Shown piece after piece: positions 19,287 to 28,034 of a DNA stretch of 64,000 nt (position 1 is the stretch's first letter; the number at the start of each line of letters is the position of its first letter). Source of the stretch: Ferruginibacter paludis (GTDB taxonomy: Bacteria > Bacteroidota > Bacteroidia > Chitinophagales > Chitinophagaceae); the NCBI RefSeq assembly GCF_030409685.1, contig NZ_JAUFQJ010000005.1, positions 124,001 through 188,000 on the forward strand, written 5' to 3'. Under the pieces are notes generated by a model, which ran no database searches, was not told the origin of the DNA, and saw nothing but the letters and a program-made list of their open reading frames with translations. The position numbers and the translations under genes are program-made.

Positions 19287-20027
19287 TTAGTTTATTTTAT
19301 CTATCAGCATGTCGCCGATATGTATTCCCTTTACAATTTCGGGATCGCCTTTGTAATGCAATTTTGCATCGCCGAATGCGGTCACTTTAATTTTATCTGC
19401 TGCGTTCAATGTAAAATCTGATTCGCCATAACTTACCACATAACCACTGCGGCCGTTAACAGCAATCGTGTTTATTTTGCTTTCGCCATACGATGTATAG
19501 TGCTGCTCCTTGATGGTGCCGGCTTTTATTTCCAGCGTATTTTCACCGTATAATTTGGTGTGCAGTTCACCAAAATTCACCTCGTTCATGGTAAATTTTG
19601 TGTCACCATATAATTTCAGATCAAATTCATCTGCAGCAACAGGGCTTTTAAACAATTGCGTTTCATCACCCCGGATAGAAAGGCTGTTCAGCGTTTTATA
19701 CGTGATGGTTGCTGTGACCACCGTACCATTGTAAATGGAATGTTTCTCCTTGTATCCATTTTCATAAGAGGTTTCATTTTTTGGAATTTGCTTGGCGCCA
19801 TCGAGGTATACCCAAAGCGTTTTATTATTGACTTCCATGTGCAGTTTACTCTTGTCTACCGAACAGTTTTCAACATTTACTTCTTCCTTATCGCCCTCCA
19901 CAAATGTTACCCGTATGTACGGACTTACAATAATCTTTTCAAAATGCTTAACGCTTGTAACCTGCGCCTGCAGGGCGGATGAAGTCATCATCAGCAAGAC
20001 TGCGGCAAAAAATTTGATCTTTTTCAT
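19287..20027 (-). CDS. exported DUF2807-type (head GIN domain) protein
   Basis: 246 residues from the ATG at 20027; a TTG three codons upstream is possible but less likely. It has a signal peptide (MKKIKFFAAVLLMMTSSALQ) and a beta-rich body with repeated strand-turn motifs (LKLYGDTKF, TKLYGENTL, TSYGESKI, VSYGESDF). The opening VKHFEKIIVSPYIRVTFVEG matches the head GIN/DUF2807 fold of putative adhesin-like proteins. The function is not known. It lies directly upstream of permease 7. It resembles the 1173-2216 protein in being an exported beta-solenoid beside a permease, though the two belong to different families. Confidence 0.88.
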   Translation of the reverse strand: MKKIKFFAAVLLMMTSSALQAQVTSVKHFEKIIVSPYIRVTFVEGDKEEVNVENCSVDKSKLHMEVNNKTLWVYLDGAKQIPKNETSYENGYKEKHSIYNGTVVTATITYKTLNSLSIRGDETQLFKSPVAADEFDLKLYGDTKFTMNEVNFGELHTKLYGENTLEIKAGTIKEQHYTSYGESKINTIAVNGRSGYVVSYGESDFTLNAADKIKVTAFGDAKLHYKGDPEIVKGIHIGDMLIDKIN

Positions 20028-20075
20028 ATCTGTCAATTTATTAGTTGTTATAAAATATTATTCGGTTTGTAAACT

Positions 20076-20130
20076 TTTTGTCCGGGCTAAAAACAGCTTT
20101 ATTCAACATTGTTGTGTCACTCACTTGTAC
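20076..20130 (-). repeat. dispersed repeat, copy B (partial, diverged)
   Basis: It reads TTTGTCCGGGCTAAAAACAG then CATTGTTGTGTCACTCACTTGTAC on the plus strand. The ends match the 84-nt repeat; the middle is diverged and a few bases longer. It lies about 50 bp upstream of the DUF2807 gene, in the same orientation to its gene as copy A. Confidence 0.65.
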
Positions 20131-20327
20131 TTTTTCAGCTTTGTGCCACTCGCCCTAAATTCGCACTCTGTCTGTTTTATTTGCTACCAAGCGATAACTC
20201 CCCGGAGTTAAAAAACAATGGCAAATTTCCACAAAGCGGCAGATTCTACGGAGCTAAAAACAAATAACATCAACAGCCTTCCTATTTTAAAAACTCAACC
20301 GGATTTAAAAAAATCAGACATTAAAAA

Positions 20328-20345
20328 ATCAGACATCAGACATAG
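20328..20345. repeat. ATCAGACATC trailer behind permease 8
   Basis: The 18-bp string ATCAGACATCAGACATAG is identical to 2584-2601. Both copies sit just 3' of a minus-strand stop codon (permease 8 and VanZ). Confidence 0.5.
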
Positions 20346-20349
20346 CATT

Positions 20350-22716
20350 TTATTCGCTTCTCAAACTTTTAACCGGGTTTAACACCGCCGCTTTGATGGC
20401 TTGAAAACTTACTGTAACAACCGTAATGAAAATGGCCATCATGGCTGAAACAATGAACACACCTGCGCCAATATTGATGCGGTACTGGTACTGCTGCAAC
20501 CAATGTTGTAAAAAATACATGGCAATGGGTGATGCAATCAAACAACTGATTACTACCAGCAAAATGAAATCTTTGGACAACATGAGCCATACCTGCGGGA
20601 TGGATGCACCCAATACCTTTCGTACACCGATCTCCTTGGTTTTTTGTTTGGCCGTGTAAGCCGACAAGCCAAACAATCCGAGGCAGGAAATAAAAATAGC
20701 GAGACCGGTAAAGATGCCTGCCAGTCTGCCTATCAGCACTTCCACGTTAAATTTAGCCGCATAGCTGTCATCTGCAAACTGGTACTTGTATGGATATGCT
20801 GCATTGTATTTATTAAAAATGGTGGTCAGTTTTGCAATGGCATCCTGGGTGGGTATGGATGGTGATAAACGATACAACAATACACCCGCCGGCCCGTCGT
20901 TGCAAAAAAACATGGTAGGGTCTGCCGCACCAAAAGGCGACACCATCAGGGCATCTTTAACCACACCCTTTATCAGCGCCTGCCTTCCCTGCACGGTGAT
21001 CATTTTATTAACCGGATCTTTTAACCGCAACCTTTTAACGGCTGCTTCATTAAACAATACGCTCGTGGTATCGTGCTCACCGGAAAAATCGGAGCCTTCC
21101 TTTATCGACATGCCAAGCGTTGCGAAATAATCTTTTGTTACACCGATCATACCCATCTCTACCGTTTCACCGGCATTTTTACCGGGCCAGTTATCTATAT
21201 CAGAATGCCAGGAAATATCGGTGGCGTTGCTGGTGGCGGTGGCCACATCAGACACCACTCCATTAGCAATCAGTTCATCTTTAAGCGCTGTGTAATTGTG
21301 ACTGAGCTCATCACTCATATCAGTCACCATCAGCCGGTTTACATTGTAACCGCTTGGCCTGTTGCGGGCATGTTCTATTTGCTGGTAAATAATTACGGTG
21401 CTGATGATTAATGCAACAGAACAGCTAAACTGCAAAACCACCAGCACTTTGCGGGGAAGCGTTGCCAGCCTGCCCAACTGCATGGTGCCTTTCAACACTT
21501 TTACCGGACTGAAAGATGACAGGTAAAATGCAGGTCTGCTACCGGCAAGGATGGCCGTTGCAATTAAAAATGCCAGCATGCCGGCCCAGAAAAAGATGCT
21601 GGAAAAAGGAATGCTGATGGAAGTACCGGCCAAAGAATTAAAGAATGGCAATGCCAGTTGTACCATTGCCAGGGCAAACAACAAAGCAATCGCCGTGAGC
21701 AGAAATGACTCCATTAAAAATTGAAAAATGAGTTCTTTGCGTTTGGATCCAATGGCTTTTCTGATGCCAACTTCTTTGGCTCTTTTTTGCGAACCAGCGG
21801 TGGTTAAATTAATGAAATTGATGCAAGCAATCAGTAACACCAGCAGCCCAATGACACTGAACATGCGTACATAATCCAGAAAGCCTCCTGTTTCTTTTCC
21901 ATTAACATAATTGCCATAGAGGTGCCAGTTAAGCAGAGGTTGAAGAATTACAAAAGACTTCATTGCATTGTTGCTTTCTTTTTCTGTGTGCTCTATGTTC
22001 CTGATTTTTGGTGCGACCTGCGCATAGGAAACACCAGGTTTTAATTGGACAAATTGTTGCCAGCCATTGCTGCTGTAACTTCCGTAAGGGTCCGTTACAC
22101 CTGCTGTTTGCAGCAAATAGGTAAAAGGCACTAAAAATTTAAACTGAAAACTGGAAGCCGCCGGCAGATCTTTTAAAACCCCGGTCACTTTCAGTTCATT
22201 TTTATTATCGAAGCGTAGCGTTTTGTTGATGGCATCTTCTGTACCGAACAAGGCTTTGGCGGTGGAAGCGGTCAATACAATTGAATAGGGATCCGTAAAA
22301 ACAGTATTTGCATTTCCCTGCACGAACGGGAATTGAAACATCATTAAAAAGTCGGTGCCTACCTGGCCACCATTCATGTACAACTTTGTAGTGCCCACTA
22401 CCAAACCATGTGAGCCCATCCAATCTGCCTCCGTTACATATTCAATTTCGGGTACCTGGCTGCGTAATGTTTGCGCCAGCTTTAAAGACGTGCTGGCAAA
22501 AGTGAGTGTATCTCCATTGCTGTTGAAGTTACGCTGCACCCGGTAGAGTTGTTTGTTATTGGGTAAAAACTTGTCGTATGAAAACTGGTACAATACCCAT
22601 AAGCCGATGATCAATGCCACGGCCATACCCGTAGCAAGGCCAAGAATATTTAATGCACTATAGCCTTTACTTTTCAGGATATTGCGCCAGGCAATCTTTA
22701 AATAATTTTTCAGCAT
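20350..22716 (-). CDS. ABC transporter permease 8 (MacB/FtsX type)
   Basis: 788 residues, start MLKNYLKIAWRNILKSKGY. The first coupling motif is AKEVGIRKAIGSKRKEL, the second KEIGVRKVLGA in the AYTAKQKTKE context. It is the first permease from the left to end in NPVKSLRSE, the tail shared by permeases 8-13. No sigma-54/UAS set precedes it; a full copy of the 84-nt repeat does. It probably closes the long adaptor-ATPase-permease operon, with a 322-bp gap to the DUF2807 gene downstream. Confidence 0.95.
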   Translation of the reverse strand: MLKNYLKIAWRNILKSKGYSALNILGLATGMAVALIIGLWVLYQFSYDKFLPNNKQLYRVQRNFNSNGDTLTFASTSLKLAQTLRSQVPEIEYVTEADWMGSHGLVVGTTKLYMNGGQVGTDFLMMFQFPFVQGNANTVFTDPYSIVLTASTAKALFGTEDAINKTLRFDNKNELKVTGVLKDLPAASSFQFKFLVPFTYLLQTAGVTDPYGSYSSNGWQQFVQLKPGVSYAQVAPKIRNIEHTEKESNNAMKSFVILQPLLNWHLYGNYVNGKETGGFLDYVRMFSVIGLLVLLIACINFINLTTAGSQKRAKEVGIRKAIGSKRKELIFQFLMESFLLTAIALLFALAMVQLALPFFNSLAGTSISIPFSSIFFWAGMLAFLIATAILAGSRPAFYLSSFSPVKVLKGTMQLGRLATLPRKVLVVLQFSCSVALIISTVIIYQQIEHARNRPSGYNVNRLMVTDMSDELSHNYTALKDELIANGVVSDVATATSNATDISWHSDIDNWPGKNAGETVEMGMIGVTKDYFATLGMSIKEGSDFSGEHDTTSVLFNEAAVKRLRLKDPVNKMITVQGRQALIKGVVKDALMVSPFGAADPTMFFCNDGPAGVLLYRLSPSIPTQDAIAKLTTIFNKYNAAYPYKYQFADDSYAAKFNVEVLIGRLAGIFTGLAIFISCLGLFGLSAYTAKQKTKEIGVRKVLGASIPQVWLMLSKDFILLVVISCLIASPIAMYFLQHWLQQYQYRINIGAGVFIVSAMMAIFITVVTVSFQAIKAAVLNPVKSLRSE

Positions 22717-22754
22717 ACCAGTTCTTTTAATTTTTTTGATCTCTCAATTTTCTT

Positions 22755-22838
22755 CGCTTTGATAAAAGTTTATCAAAGCTGTTTTTGTACAAGAGGGCGA
22801 CGCAACGATGATCCACATTGGTTCTTAGCCCGGACAAA
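22755..22838 (-). repeat. dispersed 84-nt repeat, copy C (full length)
   Basis: Plus strand runs from CGCTTTGATAAAAG to CCCGGACAAA. The left arm contains a perfect 10+2+10 palindrome at 22757-22778 (CTTTGATAAA...TTTATCAAAG). The core GTACAAGAGGGCGACGCAAC is shared with copies A and D. It sits in the gap between permeases 9 and 8. Confidence 0.85.
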
Positions 22839-22896
22839 TATTTTTAAAACTTTTAGCCGCCTCCCCCCTGCATTGCTCCCCTTTAGGGGACGGGCG

Positions 22897-25260
22897 TTAT
22901 TCGCTTCGCAAACTTTTTACCGGGTTTACAAGTGCCGCTCTTATTGCCTGGTAACTGACCGTACTCAGGGCTATAAAGACTGATAACAAACCGGTAGCTA
23001 CAAACACCCACCACTCTACGCTTATATGATAGGTAAATGCCTTTAACCATTTTGTCATTGCCCACCATGCTATCGGTGATGCGATGACAAAGGATATAAT
23101 CACCAGCCTTAAAAAATCTTTAGATAAAAGTGTGGTGATATTGGAAACACTTGCGCCCAGTGCTTTACGAACGCCGATTTCTTTGATGCGGTTTTCTGCC
23201 ATGTAGGTGGCAAGTCCAAATAAACCGAGGCAGGATATAAAAATGGTGAGACCAGCAAACAGCGCCGCCAGCATTCCAATCCGTTTCTCATCGTCAAACT
23301 TTTTGGCGTAACTATCATCCACAAATTTGTATTCAAAGGGATATTGTGTATTATACTTTTTAAAAGTATTTTCCATCAATGCTATATCTTCCGTAACGGG
23401 TTTTGCAGGATTAAGTTTTACATGAATTGTGTTGAACCATGACTTTGGCCCCATGACTACCAGCTGCGAAATCTTCTCATACGGGGATTGATAAATGAAG
23501 TCTTTTAAAACACCTACTATATGCCATTCCTGACCATCTGCTCTGATGATTTGCCCAAGCGGATCCTTTAACCGCATAATTTTTACCGCAGTTTCGTTTA
23601 GCAGCATAGCAGTGGAATCAGCTACATTACTGTTGACATCAATATCTCTTCCCTGCACCAGCTGCACCCCCATTGTTTTTACAAAATCCGCGTCTGAAGA
23701 CATCCTGATAAAATCAGTTTTTTCATCTTCTTCGTTACTGCCCGGCCATTTAAAACCCCACCCATCGCTGTAGTGTTGTGTGATGGGACTCATTGATTTT
23801 GTTACGGCCACTGCAGCACCTGTGCTAAGCAATTCAGTCTTTATAAGATTATAATTTTTATCAGCTTCGCCCTGCAACGAAGTGTACACCAGGTTACTGC
23901 GGGAGTAGCCGCTATCCCGCTGCTGTGCATACCTGATTTGATTGCGGACAATAATTGTGCAAATGATGAGCGCAATGGCAAATGTAAATTGCAACACTAC
24001 CAAAATTTTACGTGGCGTAACCAATGCGTTCTCTGCCTTAAATGTGCCCTTCAACACTTTAACCGGCTGATAAGCAGAAAGGCAGAATGCAGGATAACTG
24101 CCGGCAAGCAGGCCTGTAATTAAAATAAAACTGATGGCAAGCAACCAGTACCATGGATTCAGGAAATCGATGAACAATTGTTTATCGACCAGCTTATTGA
24201 AACTACCCAATGTTAGTTGTACGATTACAATGGCGATGATACCGGCAAAAAACGAAAGCAAAATACTTTCGCCGATGAACTGCCCGATGAGCGAGCTTTT
24301 ATTTGCGCCTACTGCCTTTCGCACACCCACTTCCCTGGCTCTTTTTTCACTTCGGGCTGTACTCAGGTTCATAAAATTAATGCAGGCAATCAGCAAGATA
24401 AATACAGCAATGATGGAGAACAATCTGACTCTCTCTATGCGACCTCCGACATACCTTCCATTCTCCGAACGTGAATACAACCAGGAGTCGCTGAACAATT
24501 GTGTGAATACCTGTGTGGTTGATTTCTCCGTGCTTTTGGTGTGATCGATTGTGATGTTCCGGATCTTTGCATCAAAGGCTGCCTGCGTTGCATGTGGCTT
24601 CAGTGATACAAAAGTCCTGATCCCGTTATTCGTCCAGCTGCTATCATCGCCACCAATTTTACTGAGGTAAGGCCAGGGAATGATGTATTCAAAATTAAAG
24701 GAAGTGTTGTTTGGTAAATCCTTCAGAATACCGGCCACGGTAAAATAATCTGTGCTGTCAACCCTGATAGATTTGCCCATGGCTTCTTCATCACCGAATA
24801 ATTTTTTTGCCAGCTTTTGCGTAAGCACAATATTGTAATTGCCCTTCAACGCATCCGGATTACCCTTGATCAACGGAAAGCTAAACATGTGTAGAAATCC
24901 GGTGTCGCTGAAGATGCCGGAAACGTTCAGGTGCTTTTCGCCCAGGGTTAATAAAAAATCAGCATTACGCACCCGTACGGCATCTTCCACTTCCGGATAG
25001 CCCTGTTTTAGTGCAGGGCCGAGGGGTTTTGATGTAGTACCCCATGCCCATACCTCGCCATTAAATTTATCCCTGTTATTGGCAACATACAAACGATCCT
25101 TTTTTGCATGAAACCGGTCGTAACTCAGCTCATTATCGATCCATAAAAAAATAAGAATGGCACTGGCCATACCAATGGCCAGTCCTAAAATGTTGATGAA
25201 GGAAAACCCTTTGTTGCGACCTAAATTGCGCCAGGCAACCTTGAAATAATTTTTCAGCAT
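22897..25260 (-). CDS. ABC transporter permease 9 (MacB/FtsX type)
   Basis: 787 residues, MLKNYFKVAWRNLGRNKGF start. Coupling motifs are AREVGVRKAVGA (first half, after NLSTARSEKR) and KEIGVRKALGA (second half). It ends NPVKSLRSE. A short CCCC/GGGG hairpin (22877-22890) lies just behind its stop codon. The gap to permease 10 upstream is 169 bp and is largely filled by repeat copy D. Confidence 0.95.
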   Translation of the reverse strand: MLKNYFKVAWRNLGRNKGFSFINILGLAIGMASAILIFLWIDNELSYDRFHAKKDRLYVANNRDKFNGEVWAWGTTSKPLGPALKQGYPEVEDAVRVRNADFLLTLGEKHLNVSGIFSDTGFLHMFSFPLIKGNPDALKGNYNIVLTQKLAKKLFGDEEAMGKSIRVDSTDYFTVAGILKDLPNNTSFNFEYIIPWPYLSKIGGDDSSWTNNGIRTFVSLKPHATQAAFDAKIRNITIDHTKSTEKSTTQVFTQLFSDSWLYSRSENGRYVGGRIERVRLFSIIAVFILLIACINFMNLSTARSEKRAREVGVRKAVGANKSSLIGQFIGESILLSFFAGIIAIVIVQLTLGSFNKLVDKQLFIDFLNPWYWLLAISFILITGLLAGSYPAFCLSAYQPVKVLKGTFKAENALVTPRKILVVLQFTFAIALIICTIIVRNQIRYAQQRDSGYSRSNLVYTSLQGEADKNYNLIKTELLSTGAAVAVTKSMSPITQHYSDGWGFKWPGSNEEDEKTDFIRMSSDADFVKTMGVQLVQGRDIDVNSNVADSTAMLLNETAVKIMRLKDPLGQIIRADGQEWHIVGVLKDFIYQSPYEKISQLVVMGPKSWFNTIHVKLNPAKPVTEDIALMENTFKKYNTQYPFEYKFVDDSYAKKFDDEKRIGMLAALFAGLTIFISCLGLFGLATYMAENRIKEIGVRKALGASVSNITTLLSKDFLRLVIISFVIASPIAWWAMTKWLKAFTYHISVEWWVFVATGLLSVFIALSTVSYQAIRAALVNPVKSLRSE

Positions 25261-25294
25261 ACAAGTTCTTTATTTTTTTAGTTCGTTTTTTTTA

Positions 25295-25378
25295 CGCTTT
25301 AATAAAAGTTCATCAAAGATGTTATTGTACAAGAGGGCGACGCAAGGATGATGCACATTGCTTCCCGGCCCCGACAAA
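25295..25378 (-). repeat. dispersed 84-nt repeat, copy D (full length)
   Basis: Same length and orientation as copy C. Left arm CGCTTTAATAAAAGTTCATC, core GTACAAGAGGGCGACGCAAG, end GGCCCCGACAAA. It lies between permeases 10 and 9. Confidence 0.85.
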
Positions 25379-25429
25379 TATGCTTGATTTATGAACACCA
25401 CATTTTTTCCCTTTAGGAAATGAATAGAA

Positions 25430-27859
25430 TTATTCGCTTCGTAAACTTTTTACAGGATCTGCCACCGCTGCTCTTAATGCCTGTGCGCTCACCGTAAAGA
25501 ATGCTACCAATGCAGCCAATACTCCGGCAACAATAAACACCCACCATTGTATATCGATGCGATATGCAAAATCTTTCAGCCAGTTATGCATGGCGTACCA
25601 TGCCACGGGGAAGGCCAGTATGGCTGCCACTGCTACCAGTATGAGGAAATCTTTCGACAGCAGTCCGACGATGCTGTTGACATTTGCACCCAACACTTTT
25701 CTTACGCCAATTTCTTTTATACGTTGCGTGATGGCAAAGGCTGAGAGTCCGAACAAACCAAGGCAGGCAATGAATATGGCGATGCAGGCGAAAGAAATGA
25801 AGAGCGTTGCCTGGCGCTGTTCTGAATCGTATAGCTTATCAAACTGGTCGTCTAAAAAATGGTACTCAAAAGGTGTTTCAGGAAAATATTTTGTCCATAT
25901 ACTGCTTAAATGATTGAGTGACGCAGTCAGATTACTGCTGGCAATTTTTACAGAAAAATTATTGAAGTAAACCTGGCTGGGTGGCAGCAATAACAACACC
26001 ATGGGAACAATGGGCTGGTGCATGGATTCAAAATGAAAGTCGTTGATGACACCAATAATATGGCCCTTTGTATTGCCGTATTTGAACTCTTTATTGACTG
26101 CTTCACCGGCATCTTTAAAACCCATTGCCTTTACTGCAGATTCATTCACTACAAAGCTGGAAGTATCGGTACCATAGTTTCGTGAGAAGAAGCGGCCCTG
26201 TTTAACGGGTATACCAAAAGTGGATACAAAATCATGATCGACACTGACGAATTTAATATCGGTGGTGATGGGCATGGCTGAATCATTGGCAAACAAAAAT
26301 GCCCCCATATTATCCAGCAAGCGGCCGGTTGGTATTCTTGATGAACGGGTAACATCCTTAAATGCCACATCCTGCAGCAGTTCATTTCTGAATGGTTCGT
26401 ATTGCTTGCTGATGGCATTGGTGTATGACATGGTAACAATGCGGTCTTTATCAAAACCCAGCGATTTTTTTTGCATGTAGTGTAGCTGCTGAAACACTAC
26501 AATTGTTGTGATGATGAGAATAATGCTTACTGCAAATTGTGTAACCACCAGTGCCTTTCTAAACGAAATACTTCCGCCATTTACTTTAAATAAACCTTTA
26601 AGTGTTTTAATAGGCTGGTAAGAAGACATGAACAGCGCAGGATAAATACCTGAGACGATGCCAATGAAAAAGGGCGTTAACAGCAAAGGAACAATCACCT
26701 GCCATTTTAAAAGCACCGATAATGAAATGGATTTGCCAGACACAGTATTCAGCAGCGGCAAACTAAAGTAAGTGCATGCGAAAGCCAGCAACGTTGCCAC
26801 CCAGCAAATTAACACAGACTCACCAAGGAACTGGAGAATGAGTTCTTTTTTGTTTGCTCCGATTACTTTACGGATACCGATTTCACGGGCACGTAAAGCA
26901 GAACGGGCTGTAGATAAATTAACGTAGTTGATACAGGCGATCAGCAGGATAAACAAGGCGATGATGGAAAAAATATACACGCGGCTGATGTCGCTATTTT
27001 GTTCAGCTTCATAATCTGTATGCGAGTGCAGGTGGATGTCGGTTAATTTTTGCAGTTCCAGTTTTGTAAACAGGGATGGATTTTTGCCCTGGTAATCTTT
27101 ATGATCCATGTGCTTGTCAACGAAGGCCGGAAACTGCGCCTCTATGCGTTGTGCGGTGAATTTATCCGGCAACAGCAGGTAGGTAAAAAATGCATTATTG
27201 CCCCAGCTGGTACGCAGCGCTTCTTCGCCATACAATACAGAATCCCGCAGGGAACTAAACGACAATAACATGCCAGGATGCATGTGGGCGTTGGATGGAA
27301 AGGCTTTATAAACGCCGGTTACTTTAAAATCGAACTGGCTGTTTACCCTTACCAGTTTATCGATCGGGTCTTCATCGCCAAAATATTTTGTTGCTTCTTC
27401 TTCTGACAGCATCATTGAAAACGGATCTGTCAACGCTTTCTTCGGACTGCCTTTTACCACCTTCACTGTAAAAACATCAAACAGGTTTTCATCCGCAAAA
27501 AAGATGCTCTTTTCATTAAACTTTTTTTCACCATAACGTACCGGTGTAAGGCCATTGTCCAGCAACCTGGTCATCTTTTGTATCTCCGGAAAATCGGTCG
27601 GAAAATAATAACCAAAAGCAGGCGCCACGGTGCTCAGCTTGAGCGATACAGCGCCATTGCCATTATTAAAAGTCCTGGTTACGCGGTAAATATTGTCTGC
27701 GTTTTTGTTATACCTATCATAACTCAGTTCATCTAAAATATATGTTGTAATTAAGAGGCAACATGTTAAACCCACAGTTAACCCAAACAGGTTGATGAAA
27801 GAAATAAATTTATATTTCATCAGGTTGCGCCACGCAATTTTGAAATAATTTTTAATCAT
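25430..27859 (-). CDS. ABC transporter permease 10 (MacB/FtsX type)
   Basis: 809 residues, start MIKNYFKIAWRNLMKYKFI. The first coupling motif is AREIGIRKVIGANKKEL, the second KEIGVRKVLGA after AITQRI. The C-terminus is DPVKSLRSE, the only family member with D in place of N at that position. It is in the long operon, 175 bp downstream of permease 11 with no promoter signature recognised. Confidence 0.95.
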   Translation of the reverse strand: MIKNYFKIAWRNLMKYKFISFINLFGLTVGLTCCLLITTYILDELSYDRYNKNADNIYRVTRTFNNGNGAVSLKLSTVAPAFGYYFPTDFPEIQKMTRLLDNGLTPVRYGEKKFNEKSIFFADENLFDVFTVKVVKGSPKKALTDPFSMMLSEEEATKYFGDEDPIDKLVRVNSQFDFKVTGVYKAFPSNAHMHPGMLLSFSSLRDSVLYGEEALRTSWGNNAFFTYLLLPDKFTAQRIEAQFPAFVDKHMDHKDYQGKNPSLFTKLELQKLTDIHLHSHTDYEAEQNSDISRVYIFSIIALFILLIACINYVNLSTARSALRAREIGIRKVIGANKKELILQFLGESVLICWVATLLAFACTYFSLPLLNTVSGKSISLSVLLKWQVIVPLLLTPFFIGIVSGIYPALFMSSYQPIKTLKGLFKVNGGSISFRKALVVTQFAVSIILIITTIVVFQQLHYMQKKSLGFDKDRIVTMSYTNAISKQYEPFRNELLQDVAFKDVTRSSRIPTGRLLDNMGAFLFANDSAMPITTDIKFVSVDHDFVSTFGIPVKQGRFFSRNYGTDTSSFVVNESAVKAMGFKDAGEAVNKEFKYGNTKGHIIGVINDFHFESMHQPIVPMVLLLLPPSQVYFNNFSVKIASSNLTASLNHLSSIWTKYFPETPFEYHFLDDQFDKLYDSEQRQATLFISFACIAIFIACLGLFGLSAFAITQRIKEIGVRKVLGANVNSIVGLLSKDFLILVAVAAILAFPVAWYAMHNWLKDFAYRIDIQWWVFIVAGVLAALVAFFTVSAQALRAAVADPVKSLRSE

Positions 27860-28034
27860 TTTTTTTGGCCTTTAGAAGTTGAGATGTTTTAAAGTTTTGT
27901 TTTTGCCGGTAAAACGTCAGGGTGATGTTTTAGTTACTATATTTTAATGTTTATTTTATAGTTATTCAATTTTCTCGATGCATCCAAAAGTTGGCTATGC
28001 ATTCCACAACCCGTTGGGGGCAGGGGCTCCGCTC

